Assembly: GCA_021234155.1 (NCBI GenBank)
Contig: JAJEKV010000035.1
Coordinates: forward strand, 11,282,407 to 11,346,406
Length of the DNA: 64,000 nucleotides
Origin: Isoetes taiwanensis
Lineage: Eukaryota; Streptophyta; Lycopodiopsida; Isoetales; Isoetaceae
Direction: 5' to 3'
Positions 33,045 through 43,637 of this stretch are shown here, one piece after another. How positions within the stretch are numbered: the first letter of the stretch is position 1; every line of letters begins with the position of its first letter. Made by a program: the position numbers and the translations under genes. Under the pieces are notes generated by a model. That model ran no database searches, was not told the DNA's origin, and saw nothing but the letters and a program-made list of their open reading frames with translations.

Positions 33045-33707
33045 TAATACTGCTTCCACTGCATCACCCTTCACAACAATACTCTCACTCTGCATCGAGG
33101 CAATGGTGGCATGCTCTACGTCCCCAAGTTCAGAGCATTCACCTGATGTTGCTCCAATGTTATCTCCATTAATTGCATTCCCGCACTCATTTGTCAAACA
33201 CGAAGTTATTGGTGTGCCCCTGGGCATTAAGATGACATTCTCAGATTCTCTAGCTAATGCTCTAACCTTGGCCACACGTCTTCGATTCTTACGTCGTATT
33301 TTCTCCTCCATAGTCTCTCCTTGCTTAGGTGTTTGATAGGTCAAATTTTGTCATGCAACATCTGGGGTTTGAGAAAGGTTCACTGAAGTGCTATGCATAC
33401 TTACGCCAATGGGTAGCACATCTCCAATCTCACTTGGCAACAAACTCACGGCATCCATACTTGTTGATGCATCAATTGATAAACACTCATTCAATTCATG
33501 TTGCAAGTTTCTGACAATACTTCCATAGGCAGTTCCATCTCCCTTGCACACACGATCATTCACAACATCATCTTCTCCCTTTTCACGTGCTCGTGCCCTC
33601 CACGTCAATTTACATTTGCGGGCCAGTCGCCTCTTTCTAGCTGACTTTGATTCTTGTTCTGGTGTAACATTCATATCCTTGCCAAAAATAGATGTTCTAG
33701 GACTCAT
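33045..33707 (-). pseudogene. Helitron protein, N-terminal basic region
   Basis: Two minus-strand frames, 33707-33351 (starting MSPRTSIFGKDMNVTPEQ, with the basic SARKRRLARKCKLTWRARAR) and 33344-33045 (with RRKNRRRVAKVRALARES and RGTPITSCLTNECG). They are acidic/Ser-rich between basic clusters. Position and strand fit the start of the Helitron Rep/helicase protein; the basic clusters may be nuclear localisation signals. A frameshift near 33350 separates them. Confidence 0.5.
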
Positions 33708-33906
33708 GCTTTTTTATGTCACCTCACGAAAAAAAGAAGAGTGAAATATGGCGATAGGCTATTTATCCATTGACCAAAATTCTTGGGTTGCGTAATAGAG
33801 TACATAAGGCATGCACTTGATTAATTTTGATTAAGTACAATAGAAGAGTATTTGAGAGTGACACTCTTCTTTCGTTTTCCTGGCTATGCAACTGGTCTTC
33901 TTTTCC

Positions 33907-33943
33907 GTGGACGTTAAAATATACTTCCTTCCTTCCTTCCTTC
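33907..33943. repeat. CCGTGGACGTTAAAATATAC plus (CTTC)n, counterpart of 24145-24188
   Basis: The same short motif and microsatellite occur in the same orientation on both sides of the Helitron genes. Confidence 0.6.
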
Positions 33944-33999
33944 TATTAAAATCAAAACGCTACAACTTGTTCAAAATGGGCTGCCCACATTCTAAGCAC

Positions 34000-34317
34000 T
34001 CAGATATTGTTGCTAACCCCGCTATCTTCCCCATTCTTCAATGCAAAAAGCATCTCATCAATGACTTCTTTTACCTCCCTCACTTTTACAAAAGTACTCT
34101 CGTTGTAATAGTTCTCAAGCTTGACCAACAACTTGTCGATGTCAACCATTATCATCTCATGCATACATTTTGGACATCGACGCCAAGGTTGCCACTCATA
34201 CCACGACCCCAAGGCTTTGACAACAAAGGAGATGCGACTAACATGCATCTCCTTCCGAACCAAACATTTGACAACATGGCCGTCAAAAACATACCATGGC
34301 ACCAAAATTTGTACCAT
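34000..34317 (-). pseudogene. Coding-like fragment with CPKC motif
   Basis: The minus-strand frame of 105 residues contains VFDGHVVKCLVRKEMHVSR and WYEWQPWRRCPKCMHEM, then a Lys/Glu-rich tail. A W...CPKC arrangement is seen in the zinc-finger part of RPA1-like proteins, which some plant Helitrons carry, but the match is weak. Function unassigned. Confidence 0.3.
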
Positions 34318-34418
34318 CTACATGAAAATAGAAAAATGAATTAGACCAAGTTTCGGCAAGGAGTGGCATTGACATGTGCATAGTAGAGGACAGTCTAAAG
34401 AAGACAATTAAATATCAC

Positions 34419-34560
34419 TACTACAAAAATAGGTAGAAATGGCACAAAAGTGACATTTATGCTCCGCCTTTTTACGGAGCATAACCGTCACTTTTGTGCC
34501 ATTTGGGGACCACAAACATCATAAATGGCACAAAAGTGATGTTTATGCTCCATAAAAAGG
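34419..34560 (+). mobile_element. CACTA-type terminus with subterminal inverted repeats
   Basis: CACTACTACAAAAATAGG matches the usual end of En/Spm (CACTA) elements. It is followed by three copies of a subterminal repeat: AAATGGCACAAAAGTGAC forward at 34437, inverted at 34487-34503, and forward again at 34526. The first two form a strong hairpin around a CCGCCTTTTTACGG loop. No opposite terminus was found within the window. Confidence 0.6.
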
Positions 34561-36028
34561 CCTTGCATATCTAATTCAAAAAACATAGCTATAGCAAAAT
34601 CAGAAGCATAGCTAAAGACACTACTGAAAACCTTCACATGTCCTTTGCAAAATTAAACTAATCCGAAAGCATATAAAAAGGAACTAACCTTGCAAAAGCT
34701 CTTGAATGAACTGCTGGTTTTGAAAGAGCAAGGGAATCAACGCCCAAAACGCCGTTGAATTTTCAATGGCAAATGATTAAAAATCTACGTTCATCAGACT
34801 GGATTCAGAGATAAGCAAACCCAACTCCAACAAAATACACTTGCATTCTAAACAGTTTAGCTCTTGTAAACAAACTAATCGGATGCGTGCACTAATTTGA
34901 AGAGTCAACCCTTCAGTTCATCAGACTGGATTTAGAGATGAACAAACTAATATAGTGAAGTGACCATGTTGATTTTATTACTGAATTCATAACACTTGAA
35001 AAATGTAAAATGGCTAAAGATATAAGCTTGCAAGCCTGCCATCTAGCAACAGGGATGTTTCTAAAAATCCTTGGGAACATCCATATCTATTTTTTCTCAA
35101 TGATGTTGAATTTGAAGATATATTCAGCACTATTAGCACATACACGAAATACATGGGAACAGAACAGAATGCAGGTTTAAGGGCCCTTCCGCAGCTGCCC
35201 TTAGCATGATCCAAGTTGAATGGAAATTTACAGACGAATCGTGTCTTTGGAGCAGATTCTTACCTTTTACAACAACAATCATTGGGTAACACGGCAACAA
35301 ATCCCTTTTTGCAGCAACAAAGGCTCTATAAATAAGAAACTTTGCATTCAGTGTAAGGAGTATCATGCAACAAGGAGCAGCAAATTTTTGCCATTAGTTA
35401 ATGGAATTAATGTTTGTTGGATATGAAGGAGGTATCCTTATAACTGCCTGTTTGAACTAAGCTTGTGCCAAACAATGCCATGCGTATTTGTTACATCCCT
35501 GTCTCGTGATTTCAGCGGCCATGATACTTAAGTCCAATATTTGAAACTTTATGAGATCTCTAATACAGTACTTGGTCCATTCTTATTTTTGTCTTGTTTT
35601 TCTGGTCTAGATTTCCTTTATCAGAAGTTTCAAGGGCATAACAACGGGCTAACTATTGAATGCATGTAAAATCTGATTGTTGTAGATACCGTTTGCTGAT
35701 TGAAGTTGCTTCATAGACAAATCAGAAGTGCAGACTTACAGTAGTATCATTCTGGACCATTCATAGTAGACAATCAGAAATGCAGACTTACAAAATCAGA
35801 CCATCATTGCATAATTGCAGGCGTCATCGAATCACTGACAGAGATCTTCCAACATTTATTGGCAAAAGATTTCATGAAGGGCTCACTCACTACCTGAATG
35901 ATCTTCCAATTCATTGTTTCTTAGTTTCTTTCCTTCTCTTGCATACCTTTCAGATTCGATTTCTTACCTTAGTCATTGGTTTATGGATCTTTTATAGAGG
36001 TTTACTGAAAACTCTCTTCGATTTGAGT
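34561..36028. other. Non-coding stretch before the RPL8 copy
   Basis: No gene supported. Direct repeats of TTCATCAGACTGGATTTAGAG type occur at 34791 and 34918. The last 60 bases before 36029 could be intronic (pyrimidine-rich with a TTTGAG end). Confidence 0.4.
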
Positions 36029-36388
36029 GGTGTGGCCATGAATCCAGTAGAGCATCCTCATGGTGGTGGTAACCACCAGCATATTGGTCACACTAGCACA
36101 GTACGCCGTGATGCGCCTCCTGGACAGAAAGTTGGTCTTATCGCTGCTAGGAGGACTGGAAGATTGCGCGGGGTTCAACAGAGAGTTGGTGATCGAGGAT
36201 CCTTTGCTAGGGCGTCTGAGGATTATGCTATTGTTATGAGTCATAATCCTGATAACAACACTTCCCATATCAAGCTTCCTTTTGGTGCCAAGAAGGTTGT
36301 GCCCAGTGGTTGCAGAGCAATGGTTGGGCAAGTTGCAGGTGGAGGTAGAACTGAGAAACCCATGCTAAAGGCCGGTAATGCTTACCAT
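36029..36388 (+). pseudogene. RPL8: Ribosomal protein L8 (uL2) copy with permuted order
   Basis: Within one open frame two blocks of cytosolic RPL8 appear in swapped order. First comes the C-terminal block [18 protein letters not shown] to RRTGRLRG (36029-36172). Then comes the block that precedes it in the normal protein, [17 protein letters not shown] to [13 protein letters not shown] (about 36182-36388). In normal RPL8 the second block lies upstream, separated from the first by about 13 residues (the RNCWP region), which are missing here. The joint is [14 protein letters not shown]. uL2 is an rRNA-binding protein of the large subunit core; this copy lacks the N-terminal half and cannot replace it. 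Flanking frame sequence (35780-36028 and 36389-36505) has no RPL8 similarity. Confidence 0.85.
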
Positions 36389-36624
36389 AATAGAAAGGGA
36401 AGCATTATAAAAAGCAAGGTTTCTAATAATCGTTGTTGTTATAATACAACAGCATGGAGTTGTGATACAACATACCTGGCAAAAACTCGCCAGTGCACAG
36501 CCTAATGACCTAAAGAATAAAACCATTGAGAATGACATGAAGAATGACAGCAATGGTCGGCTTCTTATACTTTCTACCTTGAGAGATTTGTTTTCTAGAA
36601 GAGCCAGAGATTTGTTTTCCAGAA

Positions 36625-36945
36625 GGGTAAAAGCATGCTATGGTGTACCACTTTTGGAACCCTCAAAAGTACCTACACTGGGTACTTTTAAAACTGGTAC
36701 TTTTTGTTTTTTCTTTCCATTAAAATCAATTGAAAATTTTTGAATTGAAGGTCAATAACATGTCAATCTATAGTATTAGAGGATAACAATATTATTAGAG
36801 ACTAATATAAATGGATCAACTCTCAAACTTATTATTTATTGCAGCATTTATGCAAGTTCCCAGTACCCAGTGCTGGGTACTTTTCTGGGTAGTTTTGCAC
36901 TCCCTAAAAAGTACTTTAGATGGTACACCCTAGCATGCTTTCACC
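36625..36945. mobile_element. MITE, 321 bp, same family as 52666-52981
   Basis: The left end GGGTAAAAGCATGCTATGG and the right end CCTAGCATGCTTTCACC are inverted repeats; GTACC-rich segments follow inside (AAAGTACC, GGGTACTTTT). The target duplication is unclear here, whereas the related copy has TTAA. Confidence 0.75.
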
Positions 36946-38395
36946 AAGCTCGAATCTTGTATCGTGAAAAATAACAGCATTGCAATTAGTTTTGGTAAGA
37001 AAAGCTTCGGATTCTTGCTGTCGTGCTTTGTTTCCATGCTGATCTATGACGATGCCGCCCAGCTGAAGAGCTCCACAGCTCCACTGAGGATCCGACCCAA
37101 CGAAGAGCTAGAGGCGCCAAACTGAGTCGCTGTGAAAGAAAGGTTGTAGGAATTTCGTCGTCATTGAATAGGGTCGGCTCCGGCAACTTCAAAATCTGAA
37201 TTAAATGCTGGCAACCAGGATGCCGGAAGGGGAACACATGCGGGAAGGGAACCCGCATACGTCTACACTGCGACGTTCCAGGCACGAAGTCCAACGTCTT
37301 ACCATTTTAAAAAAGAAGATTTTATTTTTAAGACATTTAGCTTTGTATACTTCATATATTATGATTGACCAAGGGCTTTTTGACAATTGATAAACTCATG
37401 GTGACTTTCTCATCAATGGGCGTATTTGTAGTTTTTCCAATATTTAATTTAATTTTGTAGTTTAATGGCGGGTGAAAATAAAGTTAGCCTTGAGATACTG
37501 CAAAGCAGCAACAACTGCCTCCCATAGCGCGAGACCTGAATGTCAGCTGATACCCGTGGCCAAGATCCTACTTTATTTTCAACTTTATATGTCATTGAAC
37601 CATAAACAAAGGTTCTTTAAAGAAAATTGCTTATATAGAAATCGAAAAGTTGCAAATATATTGGCCCCTCTTTTAGTTGAAATGTCAAACTATAACTCAA
37701 GTTCGAGATTTCCATAAAGGCTAAATTCACACTACTTGTTATGTCAACTAGAAGAACTAGAAAAGACGACAAGATTTGTTTTAGGCACGCTCTTAATGAC
37801 AAAATAGAAGGAAATTGGGAGATGTCAGGTACATCCTTTTCCATACCTCTTGCATGTGATAAGTAGATTGCTTCCAATGGTTAACTTATTCCCGTCTCTT
37901 TTTCACGATCTGTTTCCTCAGGATAATACTAATATACTAGAGACATTTGGCATTATAGCTCCTCAAATCCCATGCTCTGAACTACTCAATTTTAGGAGAA
38001 TTTGAATCATACGGACAATCTGCAGCTTGAGGTGATCAATTGCATTATATCCAATTTCAGTTGTAAAACCACTTTTCGAATTACCACTTGGAAGTTGAGC
38101 ACACAAGACTACAATCTTTTTATTTTGCTTAGATTCCACTTTGCATTTAAGCTAGTATATAGGAAATATATAAACAAGCATTGAATAACAATGATAATGC
38201 ATATTTTCCAAGTCACAATAATGCCACAAATCTTATAATTTTGGTGAATAGAGAAATGTAGATCCTCAATGAATTACGCTATATATGGACTTCTTATTAC
38301 GAGATGCTGAAGTAGTGAGAAGATGGATGATACGAATTGAATCAAAGTAAGCAGCAATTGCAATTTTTAAATGCGAAAGGTTACAATTATGAGAC
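36946..38395. other. Spacer, left part of the second dirigent block
   Basis: No gene supported up to about 37780. From there to 38395 the sequence is alignable with 11430-12010 in patches (for example GGAAATTGGGAGA and TTGCATGTGATAA). Confidence 0.5.
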
Positions 38396-38438
38396 TCAAC
38401 TTGAGCCATTTGTTATTGAAAAGAAATGAAAGAAAAAA

Positions 38439-38945
38439 TCAGTGGATAGGCTGGTAAATAGTAGCAGATATATGGGCAGTGAGAGAGAGCTGTAAGAATG
38501 TGGTATATGTGAAATTGGCGTAGCCGGTAGCAAATCGGAAAGAACCAGTTCCACCGGCAATAGCCAGTTCACTAACGCCACCAGTTCCAATTGTATCTCT
38601 GCCCAGCAAAATAAGCTGGCCTTTCAGGCCCTTGTGTTCATACAAAACTGTGAAATAGTAAGTTGAACTTGTAGTAGCCACATCTGTCACTGCCACAATC
38701 CCCTGTGCTCTTCCCAATATTTTAGAAGTCTGATTGTTGGGGCCGTCTGTGATCTTATCATCAAACACAAAGATTGTGCCAAACTGAGCCTTGCTCACAT
38801 CGTTGTTTGGCCCTGCTACAATCTCATTGGAGGTATTGGGCGCTCCACCCATGAAATAAAATTCAAGGTGTGTAAACTTGGCCTGGCATCCTAATGCCAA
38901 CATAGCTAGAAAAACGAAGCAGATGCCATATTTGAAGCTCGCCAT
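38439..38945 (-). CDS. Dirigent-like secreted protein, copy C
   Basis: 168 residues, intronless, identical to copy A (12060-12566) except Ala for Thr at position 14 in the signal peptide. All family motifs are present: GTIFVFDDKITDGPN, GRAQGIVAV, GGTGSFRFATGYA. The flanks match on both sides: the 3' flank down to about 38340 and the promoter up to about 39260. The near identity shows that duplication or gene conversion was recent. Expected to be extracellular, in phenylpropanoid radical coupling or defence; specificity unknown. Confidence 0.9.
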   Translation of the reverse strand: MASFKYGICFVFLAMLALGCQAKFTHLEFYFMGGAPNTSNEIVAGPNNDVSKAQFGTIFVFDDKITDGPNNQTSKILGRAQGIVAVTDVATTSSTYYFTVLYEHKGLKGQLILLGRDTIGTGGVSELAIAGGTGSFRFATGYANFTYTTFLQLSLTAHISATIYQPIH

Positions 38946-39036
38946 TTTGCTTCAGAAATTCGCACAAAAGAATAGTTAAGGTGATGAATAGCAAGGTCTT
39001 AGATGATTTGATGAGAAATACAAAGGAGCTTGGGCC

Positions 39037-39045
39037 CTTATATAG
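39037..39045 (-). promoter_or_regulatory. TATA box of dirigent copy C
   Basis: CTATATAAG on the minus strand, about 92 bp before the start codon, in the same context (GGGCCCAAGCTCC) as in copy A. Confidence 0.65.
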
Positions 39046-39269
39046 AGTTTATATTTGCAGTAGTTTGAATTCTTCAAACTCTGCATTAAGTTATTAGCTC
39101 ATGTTGCGTATCGGTTTGAAATTGGCTGTTTCATCCATCCGCGTGAGTCTTGTCCTCTTTTGGCCCGAAGTTTTGAATTTGATCTGGTGGACTTTGTTGG
39201 CGTAAGATTTTTGACCAGAATCATATATTTGGTAAGAAGACGACAAGTAAGTATGTGGGACATGCTTAA

Positions 39270-40160
39270 TCTTTACTCCATCTACTATGTCTTCGATTTA
39301 ATGTTTTTTATTAGAAGGGACAAATCGAAGTCTTCTGTTCAGAAACAACCTTTTCATACCCTTTGCATAGAAAGAAAAAAAATTTCATGTCAGAGTGATC
39401 AACTTGTCTTCGTCCTCTTTTTGACGGTCCCAAATTTGTCCTATATTTGTCAACTTGTTTGCGTAAGAACTCCCACCAAGATATATTTACCAGAAGTATG
39501 TGGGACATGTTTTCCAGTTTATTCTTACAAGGGACAAAAGGATCAAGATCAAAGCATGTTGTTTTGCTGGGAAAGAAATTTGAAATAAATATTTCAAGGA
39601 ATTTCTTACTTTTTGCATAAAAAATCAGTTTCTAGCTCATTTCTGAATTCGGTGTGCATGCATCTGAGTGCACTTACAGAATCAGTGGTTCATTCCCAGA
39701 ATCACTTAATCATAGTACTTTCTATTGTCTGAGATGTTGTCCAGGTTGTAACAAGCAGCTGATCTTCGCTGTACTATATTCTTTATGCTTGTAAGATGGC
39801 TGTAAGCTTTAACTGCCTTTTTGCTTTAGATTCAACATCACACTATAATAATAGAAATGGGTAGCTCAACACCAAGGATAATGCTAACCTTGCAGAGCGT
39901 TCAAGGTTTGGCAGTTTCCATTAACAATGTATTCCTATGGTGAACAAATCTGCTGGTCCAGAAGCATCTCTACCCTGCTCTGTTACTTTAAATCACAATG
40001 TAAAGCAAACACAATGTGGTCTGCAGTATATCAAAATGAAGTGATGCTTTTTTAGTAGACATTACATTAGCATGTAGAGAGAGCATTGAAGCTCAATGTC
40101 TAGACAACGAGACAGATATATCACATTGATATAGTTGAAATCTAACAAAAATATGTACTC
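39270..40160. other. Non-coding spacer
   Basis: Diverged promoter-flank sequence shared with 12870-13120 up to about 39530, then AT-rich DNA. No gene supported. Confidence 0.45.
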
Positions 40161-40164
40161 ATCC

Positions 40165-40310
40165 CAAAATTGTGGGGTATATCAGCATATGCTGGATAAT
40201 GCAGAATGAAAGGAGATTCATCTTCAACATCATTGCGATTACATAGCTTGCATGATCTAGCTTCTAATGGCAGATTATTCCATCCTCCCACCACTACCCC
40301 AAGCCTATGT
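40165..40310 (-). pseudogene. LINE zinc-knuckle relic
   Basis: The minus strand reads LPLEARSCKLCNRNDVEDES followed by PFILHYPAYADIP. This is the CxxC...VEDE...(H)...(C)P-x-Y pattern of the C-terminal knuckle of a LINE reverse transcriptase, of a different lineage from the GC-rich LINE. Last His and Cys replaced. Only about 140 bp remain. Confidence 0.65.
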
Positions 40311-41130
40311 GAGCTGACTTGAGTGTTATTCTACAAAAAGTGTTAGTTAAAGTGAAATTCAGTCCTTAGAAGATCAGAGATCTGCTGTAGAGTTGGATTA
40401 TCATAGTCCCGTAGTGTTCCTTTTTAATGTCAAGTACACTTAAGAATATGGCATGCATATGTGGGGCATGGTTATGGCGCTGGTGTTTATGATCTAGAAT
40501 TTTGAAATTGGCATCACTTTCTTGTCGCTTGCATAATTTAATTCAACAAAGATTCAGAGTAACTTAGACTTTCTATCCAAACGTGGCCCTACATCTTCCT
40601 GTATCCGCTGAACTTATCATTCATATGCCACTCAAGGACGTCAAAATTTTTAAGGAGTCCTCGTCCTTATGATCTAAAAGATAAAAGAGGAAAATGTACA
40701 ATTGCGCACGAACTTCCTTATATAAGTCATAATATTATTTACGAACCAACTGTGAAGAAAAATGGTTAGTTATCTTTTCCTATATCTACTGACGGTTTAA
40801 ATGGAAAAGCTCCAACAGCATCTATTTTGAACATGGATGATTAATTACACCACTGGAAAATAAAGAAAAACTGCTGTCAGTTTTGCAAAATAAAAAATCC
40901 AGCAAAGTAATACACAATTCCTTCAAATTGAATTTGTAACATCTGATGCAACAGTAATGTAATCTGCCCAGAAAAATAAGCTCATCTTTGAGGCCACAAT
41001 GTGTATTAATAACACATTATGGACTTCTCATTTTGGACACTTGAATCAACGATGAATTACAGTTCACTTGAATCTAATAAGCACAATTAAATTATCTCAT
41101 TGAAAGGTTACAATTGCCACATTTATTTGG
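40311..41130. other. Spacer of dirigent cluster 2
   Basis: 40680-40970 is similar to 13410-13690. A short dirigent relic (CTGCCCAGAAAAATAAGCTC) lies at 40965-41012. Otherwise non-coding. Confidence 0.6.
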
Positions 41131-41174
41131 CTCAATTTGTGCCAGTTATTATTGAAAACAAGTTAATGAAAAGC

Positions 41175-41681
41175 TCAATGCATAGGCTGGTAGATGGTAG
41201 CAGAGACATAAGCAGTGAGAGACAGCTGTAAGAATGTGGTATATGTGAAATTAGCATATCCTGAAGCAAATCTAAAATCCCCAGTTCCACCAGCAATAGC
41301 CAGTTCAGAAACTCCACCAGTTCCCACAGTATCTCTGCCCAACAAAATGAGCTGACCTTTAAGCCCATTATGGTCATACAGAACTGTGATATAATAAGTA
41401 GAGCTGGTAGTAGCCACATCTGTGACTGCCACAATGCCTTGTGCTCTGCCCAATATTTTGGAGGTCTGATTGTTGGGACCATCTGTGATCTTGTCATCAA
41501 ACACAAAAATTGTGCCAAATTGAGCCTTGCTCACATCGTTGTTTGGCCCAGCAACAATCTCATTCGAAGTGTTTGGAGCTCCTCCCATAAAATAGAACTC
41601 AAGATTTGTAAATTTGGCCTGGCATTCTAATGCAAACAGAGCTAGGAAAATGAAGCAGATTCCATATTTGAAGCTTGCCAT
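41175..41681 (-). CDS. Dirigent-like secreted protein, copy D
   Basis: 168 residues, intronless, a paralogue of A and C with about fifteen differences (for example IFLALFALECQA in the signal peptide, TNLEF, YDHNG, GDFRFASGYA, TAYVSATIYQPMH). The family motifs GRAQGIVAV and GGTGDFRFASGYANF are intact. Its TATA box (41769-41779) lies about 90 bp before the start. It is the intact counterpart of the pseudogene at 14469-14888. The same extracellular role is expected; A/C and D may differ in substrate or expression. Confidence 0.9.
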   Translation of the reverse strand: MASFKYGICFIFLALFALECQAKFTNLEFYFMGGAPNTSNEIVAGPNNDVSKAQFGTIFVFDDKITDGPNNQTSKILGRAQGIVAVTDVATTSSTYYITVLYDHNGLKGQLILLGRDTVGTGGVSELAIAGGTGDFRFASGYANFTYTTFLQLSLTAYVSATIYQPMH

Positions 41682-41768
41682 TTCGCTTTAGAAGCTTAGA
41701 AGAGGTATAATTAATTTGATGAGGAGCAAACTTGGAGATTTGATGGGAAATACAAGGCACCTTGGGTT

Positions 41769-41779
41769 CTTATATATAG
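41769..41779 (-). promoter_or_regulatory. TATA box of dirigent copy D
   Basis: CTATATATAAG on the minus strand, followed by AACCCAAGG, about 90 bp before the start codon. Confidence 0.65.
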
Positions 41780-41789
41780 AGTTTCTAAA

Positions 41790-43195
41790 TTTACAGTCGT
41801 GAAATTTGCTTCTTATTCTCTAATATCCTGAGTGAGAAAGTATCTTGGCCTTGTAAAATAATTTCGACTACCGTGTTATTCCAAAAAAAAACGTGTCCGG
41901 GGTCTTTTGTAACTTGACATCGATTTCAAAGTCCTTAGCAAGTGATCAACTTGTTTTCCTCGTCTTCTTCTCGAGAACTCAAGTCTAAATGCATCTTACT
42001 TTCTAACTTTTTTGAAATTGGAAAAAATAAATAAAACTTCTAGAACTATCCAATAATGAATTCCAAATAATCCAAACATATGCGCATTGAATTTCCTGCT
42101 CATATTACCCTTTCCTGCTCATATTACCCTTGTAAACATATAATATTTTAATGCTAGTTGCACATATGCCAAATAACAACGAAAGTTGCAAGTATAACAA
42201 TTGTGACTTTAGTTCTTGTGCAGTAACAATTTTGTTTCGCACATATGGGCATATCTGCCTTATGGGCAAATCTCGGCCCTTTAGCCCTGGTGCGATATTA
42301 AATCTGAACCATCATGATGGGAACCTCAAAATTGGCATATTGAATGTAATAAATACGCTTGAAAACATTTCATTTGTATCTTGAATACACAATGGTCTTG
42401 TCTAATATGATTTTCACATCAATGGTACTTGTGCCCTGTGTAACAGTAAGAATTCACAATACCACTTGTTTTCAAATAATTATAAGCACACTAGAGATTA
42501 GCTCCTTGGAAATTGAATTCAAGCATGGCCATAGTGCTGGAAAGTTGAAATTATACCGATGTCTTTGTGTAACGTTCCAAGAGCTTACAAATTCAGCATC
42601 CAATACCACTTGTGAGGACAAATAAGTTGCTAACACAACAAAGGATTGCTGTCTATACCTAAGGAAGTTGGGGTTCTGATTCAGAGGGCTACCAACATCA
42701 TGGAGATTAGGAGAAGAAACAATATAATTAGTAATGATTCTATTGCCAATTGGATATTTAGACCTGGTGCATTTCATCATGTCAGTTGCATCCGCGCCCT
42801 AGTCTTCAGAGAATCCATCTGTAAGCAACAAGCATGAAAAACAAACACCACAAACCAAAACTAACTAATATACAAACCAAAAAATAAGGCAGCATATCTG
42901 CAAGCCAAATCCATTGCATGACAGCTTACCCAAGAGGGGAACTGAGATCTTCAACCACAAACAAAGTAAAAGCAAAATAGACAGGTTTGCTTGGACCTCC
43001 AAGCTTCAACTACAAGCGCCAAATCCAAACAGATGGAACTGCACATTTAGGATAAGATCATAGCAGGAGGGTAAAAGTATGATGGTTTGATAGGGTGCAA
43101 AAGCAAGCATCTGGACCCATGCTGTCAGCACTCATATAGCACCCCATATGATAGCTTGTTTAGGGTGCTAATGGTGCTAGTGGATGGTAATTAGG
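41790..43195. other. Non-coding stretch
   Basis: No gene supported; short open frames at 42359-42780 on both strands have no motifs. A 20-bp tandem duplication (TTCCTGCTCATATTACCC) is at 42096-42130. Confidence 0.45.
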
Positions 43196-43637
43196 AATCA
43201 ATACAATTGCATATTTAACGAGAGTCTTGTAGCACTCCCGTTTGAAGATTTCCTTCTAAAAAAACATACACACCATTTGAAATGGCCCTTTAAGAGATTA
43301 CAATTTAATATGTTCTATTTTAGCAAAAAAAAAAAAACCAGCCTGAACTAGCATTGCTAGACCAGACATCTGCCTCGGTCAATCCCTTGGCAGTCTTATC
43401 ACCCTGATTCTAGCCTGAGTATCTCTAGATCAGTGTCCATATACCTAGATCAGTGTCCATATAGATCAGGAATCAATACAATTGCATATTTAAGGAGAGT
43501 CTTGTAGCACTCCCGTTTGAAGATTCCCTTCTAAAAAAACATATTCACCATTCGAAATGGCCCTTTTAGGGGTGAAGTTTAAAAAATCTTAGTGGTTACA
43601 ATTTAATATTTTCTATTTTAGCAAAAAAAAAAAAAAA
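43196..43637. repeat. Direct duplication of ~145-165 bp
   Basis: AATCAATACAATTGCATATT begins both 43197-43337 and 43470-43637. Both copies end in a run of A after TTCTATTTTAGC. ATCAGTGTCCATAT is also repeated between them (43430 and 43450). Confidence 0.85.

Larger units (their letters stand above)
20411..33950 (-). mobile_element. Large Helitron remnant with nested insertions
   Basis: Minus-strand Rep and helicase genes (33707 down to 24433) with a possible 3' terminus at 20411-20439. The extent is inferred: the 5' TC end was not found. It hosts a piggyBac-like element (20573-22169), a LINE (22490-23985), a hAT-type element that interrupts the helicase (24886 to about 29100) and a hAT MITE in the 5' gene part (32344-33036). 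Confidence 0.55.
37800..41790. repeat. Segmental duplication, copy 2 (dirigent cluster 2)
   Basis: Contains the counterparts, in the same order and orientation, of 11390-15000: intact dirigent gene C with promoter, spacer, relic, and dirigent gene D. Confidence 0.8.

Noticed and set aside
39841-39865. CACTATAATAATAG as another CACTA terminus
   Set aside because: It departs from the consensus and lacks subterminal repeats.
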